A stretch of DNA of 64,000 nucleotides from NCBI GenBank assembly GCA_003260075.1, contig QLIY01000006.1, forward strand, positions 237,395 to 301,394, read 5' to 3'. Position 1 is the first letter of the stretch; each line of letters opens with the position of its first letter. Shown one piece after another: positions 1 to 10,899 of the stretch. A model generated the notes under the pieces. The model had not been told where the DNA came from. It saw nothing but the letters and a program-made list of their open reading frames with translations, and did no database searches. The stretch is from Phallusia mammillata (lineage: Eukaryota; Chordata; Ascidiacea; Phlebobranchia; Ascidiidae). Both the position numbers and the translations under genes were made by a program.

Positions 1-3000
1 AAAGTTATAAGTGTACAACGCTCGAACGAATAGATATTATGGCGCCACCAACTGTTGAATGCCGAAGACTTTAGATAAGTAAATCTGGTTATAAAAACGC
101 TAAAACGCCCCCTCCTTTTTTTGATAAAAATGACTTTAAAAACTAAGAAATGAATGTAAAACGTTTCAAAACATAAAGTAAAAATCGGTGGAGAGTTTGC
201 AGACAATGTAGATCTTGTATAGTTCATCTGAACTTGTTTCGCCGAAAAATTACAGAAGTTAAACGCGCCTGGTCAATCTGCTTGATGGAACCCTCATGGG
301 AATGTAGGTATGTTATTCAGCTATAGGTTTTCGGTACAAAGTTTATGTTGTTACTTCTCATCTAAATCTGCATTTCTCAGTAAAAATGAAGAACTTAATT
401 TTATTGTGGTTCTTGTTGACAGTTTACATTTCTATATGTGAGAGTATTTGTACGCTTTGCACTTTAATATTGGTAGATGAAAAAATATACCTACAGTTCC
501 ATTAAACACAATGCTTTGAACATAACATCTGCTATAGTAATTTCACCTTTGGCCTGCAAACATTTCCTCACACGGGGAGCCACTTGTTTGTTTCGCCAAA
601 GCAAATGCTCATGAGTTGGCAGCGGTTTTGCAAATAAGCCAAGTCAGCGTGCAATTTGCTGCAAGCACGTCAGTTCAGCTGTCGCGAAACTTGTGCGTGC
701 AACGCTGGAGTGTGTGATTAAACGCATGTTTTTACTCATTGTTTCTAAACTGTTTCTGCGAAATGACAAGGAACTTAAAATGAACATGTTTAGCGCACAG
801 CATCTGTAGAATTGTGCAGTGTTTTAATCTTGTGTTTTAAGTGTGTGCGATATAATGAACCTTACAACATTAACTGTAGACCTACAAAGCAGTCAAACTG
901 TAGGACGTACATAGGCGATCATGGTGTATTCCACAAAAAGGCATGCATGCAGCAAGTCTTGGATGCAATCGGGGTTAAGCTCTGACAAAGTTTTGTCGCA
1001 GGCGCTGTCAGTTACATCCTGTTCATGGCAACAGCCTGACACATACGGGTTGCGGCGTTTGAGATTGCTTACGTAGGTTGAGTTTAGCACTTGAAATATA
1101 ATTTCGCATTGCAATTTTATGACTTATAGTTGAGTACGATGCTAGTTCAAGTTCAGTTTGTCACATTTGAAGTTGTTTAAGGCGCTCAATGACAACTTTG
1201 TTTCACCAGGAACGATAGCTTTGTCTGTTTCATGTTTTAGGCGTCAGGAATGTTGCAATGTCATTGGTTCAATGTCAAGCATACTCAACGTGGTGTTAAT
1301 ACTGATTTTGTTGGTACCTACGTTTGATCTTACGACAACATAATTAACCGTGAGCTCTATCTTCTGGTGTTCAACCATTTGCAAAAAAGGTTATTTTGCA
1401 TTCACCATCTCACAAATCATTACCGCATAAAACGGCGCGTTAAAAGCCTGCCTTAACTTTGTTGATTGCAAAAAGTGATTTATGTTTTGTTGTGTTTACA
1501 TTTAATCTAGGCACCAGTAGGCTACATGTAGATTAGTGTGGTTAACTGGACAGAAATCACATAGTCCTGTTGCATTTATTACAGCTCATCAAGCAGGAAA
1601 TAGCATGGCAGTGTTAACGCATGTGTTTTGCAAAACGCAGTTAATTTGGAGGTTTCCATTAAAAATATAATTGATTTTTTTAGTTGTTAGAACATATTTA
1701 AAGGGAAATGAAATGTTTTGTTCAGTGACAAACAAGCCCACGTGGTGAACCAATGGAGTTACACGGACAGTCAGGCTCCAAGCCGGAAATATGCCGCGCA
1801 GAGGCGAAATAGAACAATGCGAAATACAGTGATGCTTCCTGGTTTGGTTTGAGTTTAGTTTTAGAAAATACTGGCAAACTCTACGTTGTCGAAACGTTAT
1901 TACTGATTGGAAATTGCCAATATAGTGCCTAGTAAAAGACAAAGTATATGTCAACGAAGCGCGATTTGCTTATCACCTTAGCAGCCTGCGGTGACATGTG
2001 ATAATCGATCGAGATTGCATCCTGATAAGTACTCAGTAAAAAAAATCGACCAAGACGTTAAAATTATTCACTTTAAGTGGTTGAACCGACCATGCTGTAC
2101 AAATCACGGCATTATGTGACTTCTCCAGTACGACTGACTTGCCTTAGGCTTTATTGGTAGTCAAACTAGGTAATTGCGTAAATGCAACACATGCGTCAAT
2201 TTTACCAGGGCACGTTTGAAAGGCAGCTATAGGCAAGTGCTGTCCATTTCCCTCCATTCAATGCCAGTTTTGCTGCTTGTTTTCCGTTTAACGGCTTAAC
2301 TGAAACTACTCTCAGTCGTGTTGTTCCTGACGACGGTAAGTCGCAAAGGGTGTCAAGAACTACTTTTTCCAGCGAAGGGCGCTGTGTTGGGCAGTAGCCG
2401 CATGTCCTGACAATGGACATTGTGGATGAAACAATAGTTACGCAGTTAAACTACACCCAGCAATAGCAAACACAAAACTGCATTACAGTCGAGAAATAGT
2501 TTTCCGCTTGTCGCGTTGTAGTTGACGGCCATGGTCTATCTCTAGAACTTTCTTAAACTTTGTTTCGTTAGGTGTAATGATAAGGCGACAGGCGCAACCT
2601 ATTTGATATGAATTATTAATGTATAACCCGATTAAAGCAAGACTGTAACAGGTACTAGTGGCAAACGTGTGTGTACGAGCGTGTTGCTTTTTGCAGACTT
2701 AAATTGAGTGTCGTTTAACATTTGTAAGGATTGGCATGCGCACAATGTTTAAATACCTGTTAAACCTGTATTCGTAAAGGTCAACAACTTATGAAAGATT
2801 CACACGTACACTGCGTTAGTGCACTGCAAACAATCGACTATTAGCACCTTGTGTGTTCTGATTGTGTACTTTCATGGGCTTGACTTTGACATGTAATACA
2901 GTTTTTTCTCAAGATCATTTGAAGTTTGACGTTTCTTGTCATTTTCAAACGCTGGTGAAAATTAGCACTCGTCGTTTTTATTGCCAGCAATTGTTGTCCC

Positions 3001-3738
3001 CTTGTAATGCTGCTTTGAACGCACAAACCAGTGAATCATTTTTAAATCATCAAAATTGATCTTTAATTAGACAAATAATGTTCCAATCTGTTAAAAATAG
3101 CGAGATTTCTGGGTGTAAAGCACGCGTTTATGAGGTAATACAATAAAACATCGCACCATTCTCGCACCAGCCATGCGTTGATCACGTGCTCAGGGCGTGG
3201 TGTTCTGCTCAAAGCAATGTTGGATTAACTGCCTATTAGCGTGGCAGTAAAAACACGCGACAATTGAAATTGCCGATTTCGTTGTCTTTTGTGGCCTATT
3301 CGGAACGGTTTTAGCAGTCCTGGAATTTTTAGCTAGTAGCGTGTATAATCGGCAGTGCATAAAATTTAGTTCCTTAGAACGTTATCAATCCATCTGTGAT
3401 TGTGACCAGGTTGCAGCCAGGCCGTTTTGGTTGAGTAGTTTCCGCTGACAATAACAGAGATAAGTATTTTGAAACTGCTTTCATGCAAGTCGAGAACAGC
3501 TCAGCAAACTTTTGAGTTTTATTTGTGATAAAAAGTTTCGAGTTTTATTTGTGATAAAAATACAGTGAGACACACTGGTTGCAAATAATTCAAGGGACAA
3601 AAAATTTGCTCGAGCTATAACGCACAAAAAAGTGTAAGATGTAGCTTTTTGTTCAATAGTTTTCACCAAATCTGCAGGCAATTTAAGTATGCTTGTTTCG
3701 GGTCAAAAGTCAATATTAAGTAAATAAACGCAGTAGCC
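1..3738. other. Non-coding stretch with no gene recognised
   Basis: No conserved protein or RNA gene was recognised on either strand. Open frames here are short (at most about 120 codons), overlap one another and lack family motifs. The only local structure noted is a 26 bp direct repeat at about 3505-3562 (unit reading gagttttatttgtgataaaa). It ends where the first hAT-type element begins. Confidence 0.6.
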
Positions 3739-4204
3739 CAGCGCTTCCCAACCGGTGGGCCGCGAAACTTTTTAAACTATTATCATACCAATATAGAAGT
3801 TTACAGTTCGTGTACTTCCAAGTTTAACTATATTATGAAAAAAACAAACATATTACTCACTATGAAAGCCGCATAAGTTAAAAAAGCTTTGATTACACAC
3901 ACACACAAATTGCAATTGTTGCGTTACAACAGTACTTAAACTGCAATTGTCGCGTCACAGCAGTACTTTTTTAGTTGTAAACGCTTGATGCTAGGACGTC
4001 GAGTTGCGGGCTTTTTTCATGAGTTGCGGGTTGCGCCTTTTTGGGCGGGTTTGTGAATGGCGTTTTCTGCCGTGTGACGAGTAATGATTGCATTATTATT
4101 GTGACGTCAAAAACCTTGTAAGTTCAATTTTGACAAAAGAACTAATGAAACTGCCCAGAGCGTCGGAGATTTAACATCCAGCTGAGCAAAAGAATGCTTT
4201 CAGC

Positions 4205-4857
4205 CAGGGCTGCCAAAGCTTGGGTTTTGCCCCAAGATCTTGGGTTTTTACTTGACGTCTTGGGTTCTTGGGTTTTATTTTGAAAATTATAGCAATTCTT
4301 GGGTTTTGAGTCTTATTGATGAAATAGATCTATGTAAGAACTATTTTAACGAGAAAAGTTTTTCGGGTAGCTGCACTGTTTGGGCCATTTTATCATCTCT
4401 TTTATTTTCTCTCTATTCTAGACCTTAATTCTTTCTAGATAAGTATACAGTGAAAGCAATCGTTATACTCAAAAATGCAAATAGATCAATGTCCGTTAAA
4501 CATAAAAACTGCGAACCATCAAAGAAGTTTTAAAGCTTTTGAATATACTGTAGACATTACTAATTCTATGAAAAAGAAAACAGATGATGATCATCAAACA
4601 GCCAAGAGTGAACTGGCGATTGCTGCATATTTTATTGAACATAATATTCCCTTTGCTTGCATTGACCATTTCCTACCAAAAGTTTGTAAAGTTGCATTTC
4701 CGGACTGTAAATTGTCAAATATTTGTCAATGAAACGAGTAAATTTTCTAATTAGTTGCATTTCTAACCACATTTTGCATTCTTGGGTTTTCATTTAAATT
4801 CTTGGGTTATTTTGCTGTGAGTCTTGGGTTTTGTTGAAATTCTCATTGGCAGCCCTG
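4205..4857. mobile_element. Nested hAT-type transposon with perfect 8 bp TSD
   Basis: The ends are CAGGGCTGCCAA and its inverse ttggcagccctg. The flanking 8 bp, CTTTCAGC, are duplicated exactly at 4197-4204 and 4858-4865. Subterminal regions hold several 'cttgggttt' motifs (left 4219-4307, right 4780-4832), as expected of transposase-binding subterminal repeats. The 653 bp element contains a relic transposase frame (4475-4732), so it is an internally deleted derivative of an autonomous element. Confidence 0.85.
4475..4732 (+). pseudogene. hAT transposase fragment
   Basis: This 85-codon frame reads protein-like. Its centre (about residues 40-80: KSELAIAAYFIEHNIPF, then an FPDCKLSN tail) resembles the segment 'K.ELKLAAFIAEHN.PF...FPDSKIA' that hAT-family and domesticated hAT/ZMYM-like proteins carry upstream of the catalytic region. 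No DDE catalytic core is present, so it cannot be active. It lies wholly within the nested hAT element, which explains its origin. The start codon is nominal. The family assignment is from recall and would need a profile search. Confidence 0.55.
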
Positions 4858-5469
4858 CTTTCAGCCCACGCAATACAAAGTTCACTTTTCAAACAAAGAA
4901 ATTTAATAAACGCCTCCATTGTTACCACGTAATAAGAATTGTCTCTTGGCAAAAAATATTCTTTTATGTTTTGAAGGTCATCTTACTTTGTTATTAATGC
5001 GAAACATGTTTGTTTCAAAGTAGAGATTGAAAAATTAAAAAAAAACAGCATGAAAAGTGGGTAAACCGAGCGTGTTCAATAAAGTGTTACTGGAAACAGT
5101 TCAAATTCAATTTTAAAATGAAAAAAAAATTAAATCTGATCATGAGAAACCTGAATAATTATCACACAAATAAGTGAAAGTAGTGAAAATCAATTGCATT
5201 TCAGGTATTTGTAACATTGGGCTCCTTTTTGGCTACTTTTGACTGGTAAAGTTGCGCTTTTCCGCAATTTGACCTGGCAACACTGTTTCTTTGTTAGCTT
5301 CATTTGAACCAAGAATACATCAAACACGGTTTCATAAAGGCAGGAAAAGAATATGAGGCAAATGCACACTTGAAACAGTGGTTCGCCAAAAAAAATGTTT
5401 CAAAGTGGGCCGTGAACTGGAAAAGGTTGGGAAGCACTGCAGTATAGCCTATTCTTACACCATCTAAAG

Positions 5470-6096
5470 CAGGGGTTCCCAACCTGTGGTACGCGAAGAT
5501 TTTCAGGTGGTACGCGAGTAGCTTCCGTTTTTTCACAAAAACAAAATACAGGTCATGTCAATTATCATCAAGAAGCACAGTTGCATTGAAAAGCCGTACA
5601 ACGTTGTGGGACAGTGGGCGTTAATAATGTTGCTCTTGATAGATCTACTGTTTTATAGATTAAGCTACAAATAGCGTTGAATAATGCCGGTTGCAAGCTA
5701 ACAATAGATCGGAATAAAATGTTCAATAACAGTTACATTTAAAGAGGTAGTTTATGCTTCATAGTAGGCTATAGTTCTATGTAAGTACCGATACTGGTGG
5801 TAATGTGATAATGTAGGAACATGAGCAGCAAAAATGCAAGAAACTAAAAAAAGTGGTAACTAACATTTTGTTGCCAACTTTAGACTATCACATTCGTAGG
5901 TTTGGCTATTATGGTGGACAGTAAACAAAAATCTGATCAAATTTAGTTGTGGTGCTTTAATGTTATTTTGGTAGGCCAATATTCTTCTTCTGAATAAAAT
6001 ATGGTTCGGTCAAATTAGTTGTTCTGCAAGAAGTGATACGCGTGGCAGTGCAGAGCGTCCAAGTGGTACGGCATCGTAAAAGGTTGGGAAACCCTG
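5470..6096. mobile_element. Non-autonomous hAT-type transposon, 627 bp, perfect TSD
   Basis: The ends are CAGGGGTTCCCAACC and the inverse ggttgggaaaccctg. The target-site duplication ATCTAAAG is exact (5462-5469 and 6097-6104). 'tggtacgc' motifs recur near both ends. No coding capacity is visible. It starts 30 bp after the preceding element and ends 168 bp before the ceramide synthase ATG, so it sits in that gene's promoter or 5' UTR region. Confidence 0.88.
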
Positions 6097-6264
6097 ATCT
6101 AAAGGCAATACCGTAAATTTTTACAGATTGTACATTTTAACTTTACATTGATAAATTTCAGGTCGTTTGAAATTACTTTTCGTTTTTTATACTTTTGTGT
6201 GTCAAATCTGTTCGTTTTAATGAAGTTTTATTTTTTAGATTTTGTATGTTTATTCTGTTTCAAA

Positions 6265-7374
6265 ATGGACGCATTTTTGAAATGGTTCTGGAATGAGGAA
6301 TTCTGGCTTCCAAAGGGTGTCAAATTCGCTGATTTTCAAAACACGGCCGATGCAATTTACGCTAAACCCTACGAAGTTTATTTCATGCTCGGTTATGCCA
6401 TCTTGCTTCTTTGTCTTCGCTTTTGTTTTGAAAAGTTAGTCGCGAACCCTCTAGCCACAAAACTAGGCATCGAAAATCGAATCAGAACCCCACCGAAGAA
6501 AAACGTACAGTTAGAGGCCTTCTATAAAACCTGTAAGAGCCCCAGTGACTTACAGGTGGCCGGGGCCGCGAAAAAAGCCGATTTGGAAGTCAAGCAAGTG
6601 ATGCGGTGGCTCAGAAGACGTCGGAACGCCGATAGGTCAAACCTTCGCAAAAAGTTTGCGGAAGCCAGTTGGCGTTGTTTTTTCTACTTGTGTATTTTCA
6701 CGTTTGGTATGTCTATTCTCCTGAGAGCGCCGTGGTTTTGGGACGGCCTGGAGAGCTGGAAAGGTTATCCCCAACCAATGTGGACTTCTGTTTATTATTA
6801 CTACATGCTAGAAGGCGGTTTTTACATATCGCTTCTGTTTTCCATAATGCGCGATGTTAAACGTAAAGATTTCTATCAGCAATTAATCCACCACATGGCC
6901 ACTTTAATTCTTATCGTATTCTCCTACTCGCTTAATTTTGTGAGAGTAGGGACACTTGTAATGGCAGTCCACGATGTTTCTGATATCTTCCTTGAAGCAG
7001 CTAAAAGCGCTTCATATGCCAAAAAGCCAAAGCTAGCGGATGCACTCTTTACTATATTTGCAGTTGTGTTTTTTATTTCTCGCTTAGGCATTATGCCTTA
7101 TTCAGTTGTTCACACGACCTGGATTAAAATGGCAGCAGTGCTGCAACCCTTCCCATCCTACTACATGCTGAACAGCACGTTTTTTGTGCTGCAAAGCCTC
7201 CACATCTTCTGGGCTACCATAATTGTTAGAATGGCGATTCGAATGTGGAAAAGTGGTGGAGTTGAAAAAGATGATAGAAGTGACATGGAAGAACTGAGTT
7301 CTGAAGAAGAGAAAAACTGTGAGAAGAAGAGTAACGGCCACTACTGTAGAGACACTGTTCCAAATGGTCATTAA
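6265..7374 (+). CDS. Ceramide synthase with Hox-like domain, intronless
   Basis: This protein of 369 residues belongs to the CERS/LASS family of the ER membrane, which N-acylates sphingoid bases with acyl-CoA to make (dihydro)ceramide. After an N-terminal membrane segment (about residues 35-55) comes a Hox-like domain (about 70-130) ending in a QVMRWLRRRRN helix, as in CERS2-6. The TLC/Lag1p domain follows with its motif around residues 200-250: paired catalytic histidines H209-H210, then FSY, N, R.GTLVM and HD..D..LE. Several membrane helices follow, then an acidic, serine-rich cytoplasmic tail (DMEELSSEEE). The frame is open further upstream to 6148, but the start MDAFLKWFWNEEF fits the family N-terminus. 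A candidate 3' splice site (ttttttag at about 6230-6237) suggests a 5' UTR intron or spliced leader. AATAAA lies at 7552. The whole CDS is one exon. The paralogue number cannot be assigned. Confidence 0.93.
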   Translation: MDAFLKWFWNEEFWLPKGVKFADFQNTADAIYAKPYEVYFMLGYAILLLCLRFCFEKLVANPLATKLGIENRIRTPPKKNVQLEAFYKTCKSPSDLQVAGAAKKADLEVKQVMRWLRRRRNADRSNLRKKFAEASWRCFFYLCIFTFGMSILLRAPWFWDGLESWKGYPQPMWTSVYYYYMLEGGFYISLLFSIMRDVKRKDFYQQLIHHMATLILIVFSYSLNFVRVGTLVMAVHDVSDIFLEAAKSASYAKKPKLADALFTIFAVVFFISRLGIMPYSVVHTTWIKMAAVLQPFPSYYMLNSTFFVLQSLHIFWATIIVRMAIRMWKSGGVEKDDRSDMEELSSEEEKNCEKKSNGHYCRDTVPNGH

Positions 7375-7821
7375 AAATACAGCAGTTTAATGATTTGAAC
7401 TTACTTTTTTCAGGGAATTGTAATTCCTTTTACCTATTTATGTACAGGTTGTTTAAATGAGACTTGCGATATTATACGAACATGAGATGATAAACTTTCT
7501 TGCAATGATTTGTTACACTTTAATATTGTCTATTTCACCATGACTGCAAGCAATAAAATTAGACTTTACAGTGTCACACAAAAAGGTAGAGGGGTTGCAT
7601 CTAAATGCAGAATATTAATTTGTTGGTAATGTGCCCAAACTTTAACTTTTATCAGACAAACACATTACAGTAACTGTAAATCAGTGTAATGGCAAAATTT
7701 TTAGCAATGAAAGAATACAAAAAAATTGTGCACATAATTGCAATGACACATCAAATATATCTTTGTTGACATAAAAAGTGCATCATTAACCAGTGGTGCT
7801 GTAACAATGCATTCAGTAGCT

Positions 7822-7831
7822 GGGGGGGGGG
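7822..7831. other. Ten-G run with duplicated flanks (probable gap placeholder)
   Basis: Exactly ten G separate two copies of about 95 bp (7727-7821 and 7839-7934) that differ by a few substitutions or indels, such as 'gacataaaa' against 'gacatgaaa'. The same format recurs across the window. It looks like two allelic contig ends joined without merging. Confidence 0.75.
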
Positions 7832-8072
7832 AAAAAAAATTGCACATAATTGCAATGACACATCAAATATATCTTTGTTGACATGAAAAGTGCATCATTA
7901 ACCAGTGGTGCTGTAACAATGCATTCAGTAGCTTGGAACCTTTTTGTCTACACAGAACTACAAAAGTATATTGATAAAATTAATCTGAGCTGACACATAT
8001 TGAAGAAAAAAATCAAATCAGGTCAGTGGTGGGATTCAAATTTTTTGTTAGCCAGTTTTATCACAAAATTCA

Positions 8073-8082
8073 GGGGGGGGGG
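8073..8082. other. Ten-G run (probable gap placeholder)
   Basis: Exactly ten G, in the same format as the other runs, but no clear direct repeat was seen in the flanks. True sequence may be missing here. Confidence 0.6.
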
Positions 8083-8269
8083 AATGCCAACTGGTTCGCT
8101 GATCTCATACAATTTTGTGGGACGTTTCTACAGAACCGGTGCGAACTGGCTGAATCATTTATGTAGGCTACAACATTTGCATTGATAGAAAGATATGGGT
8201 AACATTTGGAATTAGTTTGCTGGAAACAAAATACTCTGCAGAAAATTTCAAAACAACAAAATGAAAAGA

Positions 8270-8862
8270 TCATTTGTTGATAGTTGTGTTGGAGAAGGTT
8301 GCCACCAATTGCTGATCTTCTGCTATTTCTTTTTCCCGCTGCTCATCAAGTTTTAGTTGTTCCCTTTGTTTGACCTGCTGCAATCGGGATGCTTCTCTGC
8401 GAAGTCTGCAAAAGACATACAATATAATTAATTGCATAATAATTTGTTTCCCACTAAATCAGTTACAAACTTTACCCAATCAAATGCAGTTTTTACCAGA
8501 AAATGTAACATTAAATGTTTTTTTTTTTACTTTTCGGATGATTCTTTGATAGATTTCATATCCTTTTGAATCTTGATTAACTTTCCTCTGTAATGATTAA
8601 CCAACGTCATAGCAATCTGCACTTCATTGACATTGGCCTCTTTAATTCTTTCGTGTTCATGTTTTAAGCTTTCAGTTAAAACTGACTGATTTTGAATAAC
8701 ATCGTCGAGTTTTCCAACTGCTTGCTTTAATTTTGGTGCAAATTGTGTAAAGAATTGCTGTGACAAATGTTCTGAAGCATCCGCTACTAGTTTTTGATCC
8801 AAAAGTGTTCTTTTCGAGTTTATTTCCTGGCCTTCTGCTGGTGCTGTCAGTTCAATAGACAT
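8270..8862 (-). CDS. BLOC1S6: Pallidin, BLOC-1 subunit 6
   Basis: This two-exon gene encodes 155 residues (human pallidin has 172). Exon 1 is 8862-8531 and exon 2 is 8405-8270; the intron is GTAAAA...TTGCAG with matching phase (AA|A). Pallidin is a small coiled-coil subunit of BLOC-1, the cytosolic complex that sorts cargo from endosomes to lysosome-related organelles. The helical region LSQQFFTQFAPKLKQA, the QNQSVL motif (human QNQVVL) and HYRGKL.KI.KDM (human HYHAKLVNIRKEM) align with pallidin. So does the basic tail KLRREASRLQQ...EQREKEI. The acidic N-terminus is shorter than in mammals. It is convergent with the ceramide synthase gene. The name rests on collinear motifs and is fairly secure. 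Confidence 0.85.
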
Positions 8863-8977
8863 TAAGACAACTTATTGTTGTTTATGAGTACAGTGTCCAA
8901 TGTAGGTTAATTTTCTAACAATACACGCAAACCAAATTTACCTGAAGAAAGCAGTGTTAAATGAAAAAACGGGGTTT

Positions 8978-9243
8978 GACTAAAAGCTTGACTGCCAGTG
9001 CCGGACTGGGCTGACTGGCCTGACTTTGGCGGCAGTGTTTCACAATATATTTTCGGACTGACTCTGACTCTGACCCCAACCCCAACCCTAACCGCAAACC
9101 AATTCTCAATCACCCAAGTCAGGACTTCTGTGTTGCAGTCAGGCTCACGCCTTTCCCAATCGTCGAAAATAGGAAATGTATTTCGTGAAACACTGCCGCC
9201 TAAGTCAGGCCGGTCAGCCCAGTCAGGCTTTTGGGGGGGGGGG
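8978..9243. repeat. Foldback element with ~44 bp arms around a telomere-like core
   Basis: The left arm (about 8997-9045, ggactgggctgactggcctg...) and right arm (9185-9229) are inverted complements over about 44 bp with roughly four mismatches. The complementarity extends outward through 'aaaagc(t/c)tgact'. The core (9061-9096) is an array of 'actctg' and 'accccaaccctaacc', resembling degenerate C-strand telomere repeats. An 11-G run at 9233-9243 abuts the right arm, so the true outer boundary is lost. No coding function is seen. Confidence 0.7.
9233..9243. other. G run at the foldback edge (probable gap placeholder)
   Basis: Eleven G are present: ten placeholder bases plus one that may be genuine. 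No direct repeat was seen across it. It interrupts the outer side of the foldback element's right arm. Confidence 0.6.
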
Positions 9244-9379
9244 AAAAAACGGCAAACCAGCCATAACACAGAACAACTTATTGCCGTATTATTACGATTA
9301 CAAGTGATGCGTAACGTAACGAATAGTGCTACGCACCGATGCATATCATTTCGTGATTTCTATGAATTTTAATGTCGGC

Positions 9380-10420
9380 TGTGGATATATCATATGTACC
9401 GTATACTAGTGATGCAAATTAGTACAGTGGACTGAAACATTTCTGGCGAGTACTGTCCTGATCACTGTTTCTATAAATCAAGACCACGTTCTCTGCAAAA
9501 TATTTGGTGTTTTGTGACATAAACAGAAGGGCGCTTTGGGAGTTTCATAAACAAGTTAAATTGCACTGGTGACAAACAAGTAACAGGTCCGGCATTTTAG
9601 GTAAGCCTATTTAACGTGCTCGCGATGAATTATTTTTTCCTTTGTTTATCGTCCACTGCATTACGCACATTCAGTGTTAGATACCCTGATGAGCCTGTAG
9701 AGGACATCGAAACATCGGTATAGAAATAACTTACAATTGCCAAATAAGCTCTATACATTTGATTAGCCTATTCGACATCGGCCTCATCTTTTGAAGCGGG
9801 ATGAGTACCAAAGTTTCGTGACCCTAAGCAAACAAAAGCAAACTGAGTCGACATCATTTAGCAATCAACGAAACAATAAACAGCACCTCCCGTGTTTGAA
9901 AAAAAAGAAGCCATGGACACTTGTTAAAATGTCACCATTAAGCTACATTCAAAATTGAGACACTCCAGATTTCATTTTTGTGAGGCGGGATCATGCAGTC
10001 ACACATTTGTTTTACATCTGATATTTAGGCCTACTTCCGACCCAGCCTTTTGTATTTGACTTAATAAACTTAAAAGTTTGATCAGCCCTCAAATCAAAAG
10101 GATTGCCGATTGATTACAATTTCTGCAGGTTTTAAAAGCAGTCGATATTATCGTAAGGATTCTTGCTCAACCAACATATAAGAATTTCACCTAAAACAAC
10201 TTTTTACACCTTACATGTGTTCAGACTTCAACATTATATCGAAATATAACTCAAAGCATAAGTACAATGCTGTTGCTAACCTCCAGTTCACTTTTAAGAC
10301 AATACAGGTAACTGTATGAAAGTTATCCTTTGTATGCAGTTTTTACTCCTAAATTGTGTTTATTCTTTACTTCTTCGTGGCCCATTTTAACAATGCACTT
10401 TCAACTGGGTGAATGGACAG
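9380..10420. other. Non-coding stretch with no gene recognised
   Basis: This is AT-rich sequence between two foldback repeats. No conserved coding frame, tRNA cloverleaf or tandem array was recognised. Confidence 0.5.
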
Positions 10421-10423
10421 CGA

Positions 10424-10660
10424 CATTCGAAAGGTAGAGCTACTAACACTGAGCATAGGCTTTGGGCCGGTCTGAGAACTTCTGGTAGGTAGCGCAACAG
10501 AGCATATGCGTTTATGGTGCTGACTCGGCAATTATTCTTACCATAAACCCAAATTGCTGTAACAGCACCATAAACGCCTATGCTCCGTTGCGCCACCTAC
10601 CAGAAGTTCTCAGACCGGCCCAAAGCCTATGCTCAGTGTTAGTAGCTCTACCCATTCGAA
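10424..10660. repeat. Near-perfect ~237 bp hairpin (foldback MITE-like)
   Basis: The left arm (10424-10532) and right arm (10553-10660) are inverted complements over about 105 bp with only a few mismatches. For example, actaacactgagcataggc on the left matches gcctatgctcagtgttagt on the right. The loop is only about 20 bp. The open frame across it is a shadow of the palindrome. No target-site duplication was identified, so the exact ends are uncertain. Confidence 0.85.
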
Positions 10661-10899
10661 AACCCGTTTTTGGACACGAAAATACGATGAGCGCTAGCAT
10701 CGCAATGAGTCTTTTGCTATCTGTGACGCAATAGGTGTGCCAACCAATAGTAAGTTGTTACATCTTAGAAATCTAAAACATTTTGACTTCCAAGTTTGCA
10801 TTTTAGCCGTACCTGCCAAAGCGGGAGATTGTGATTCAGTTAGATTACACACCGTGATCAGAAGCATGTAATTTGAACGAGCCTTTTACCGGAAATAAC

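Larger units (their letters stand above)
3739..5439. mobile_element. Non-autonomous hAT-type transposon, interrupted by a second one
   Basis: The left end reads CAGCGCTTCCCAACC and the right end is its near inverted complement (ggttgggaagcactg), the CAG-type terminus of hAT elements. The flanks cagtagcc and cagtatag match only partly as an 8 bp target-site duplication, so this is an older insertion. Subterminal 'gtgggccg' motifs recur at both ends. A second hAT element (4205-4857) lies inside, so the original length was about 1.05 kb. No intact transposase is visible. Confidence 0.7.
7375..8269. other. Convergent 3' flanks of CERS and pallidin genes
   Basis: This interval holds the presumed 3' UTRs of two converging genes, including AATAAA at 7552-7557 for the ceramide synthase. 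A ~95 bp sequence (about 7727-7821) is repeated at about 7839-7934 around a ten-G run, and a second ten-G run lies at 8073-8082. No further coding sequence was recognised. Confidence 0.6.

Noticed and set aside
8907-9372. Overlapping 145- and 124-codon frames on both strands
   Set aside because: They lie over the foldback element and its GC-rich arms; the open frames are shadows of the palindrome.
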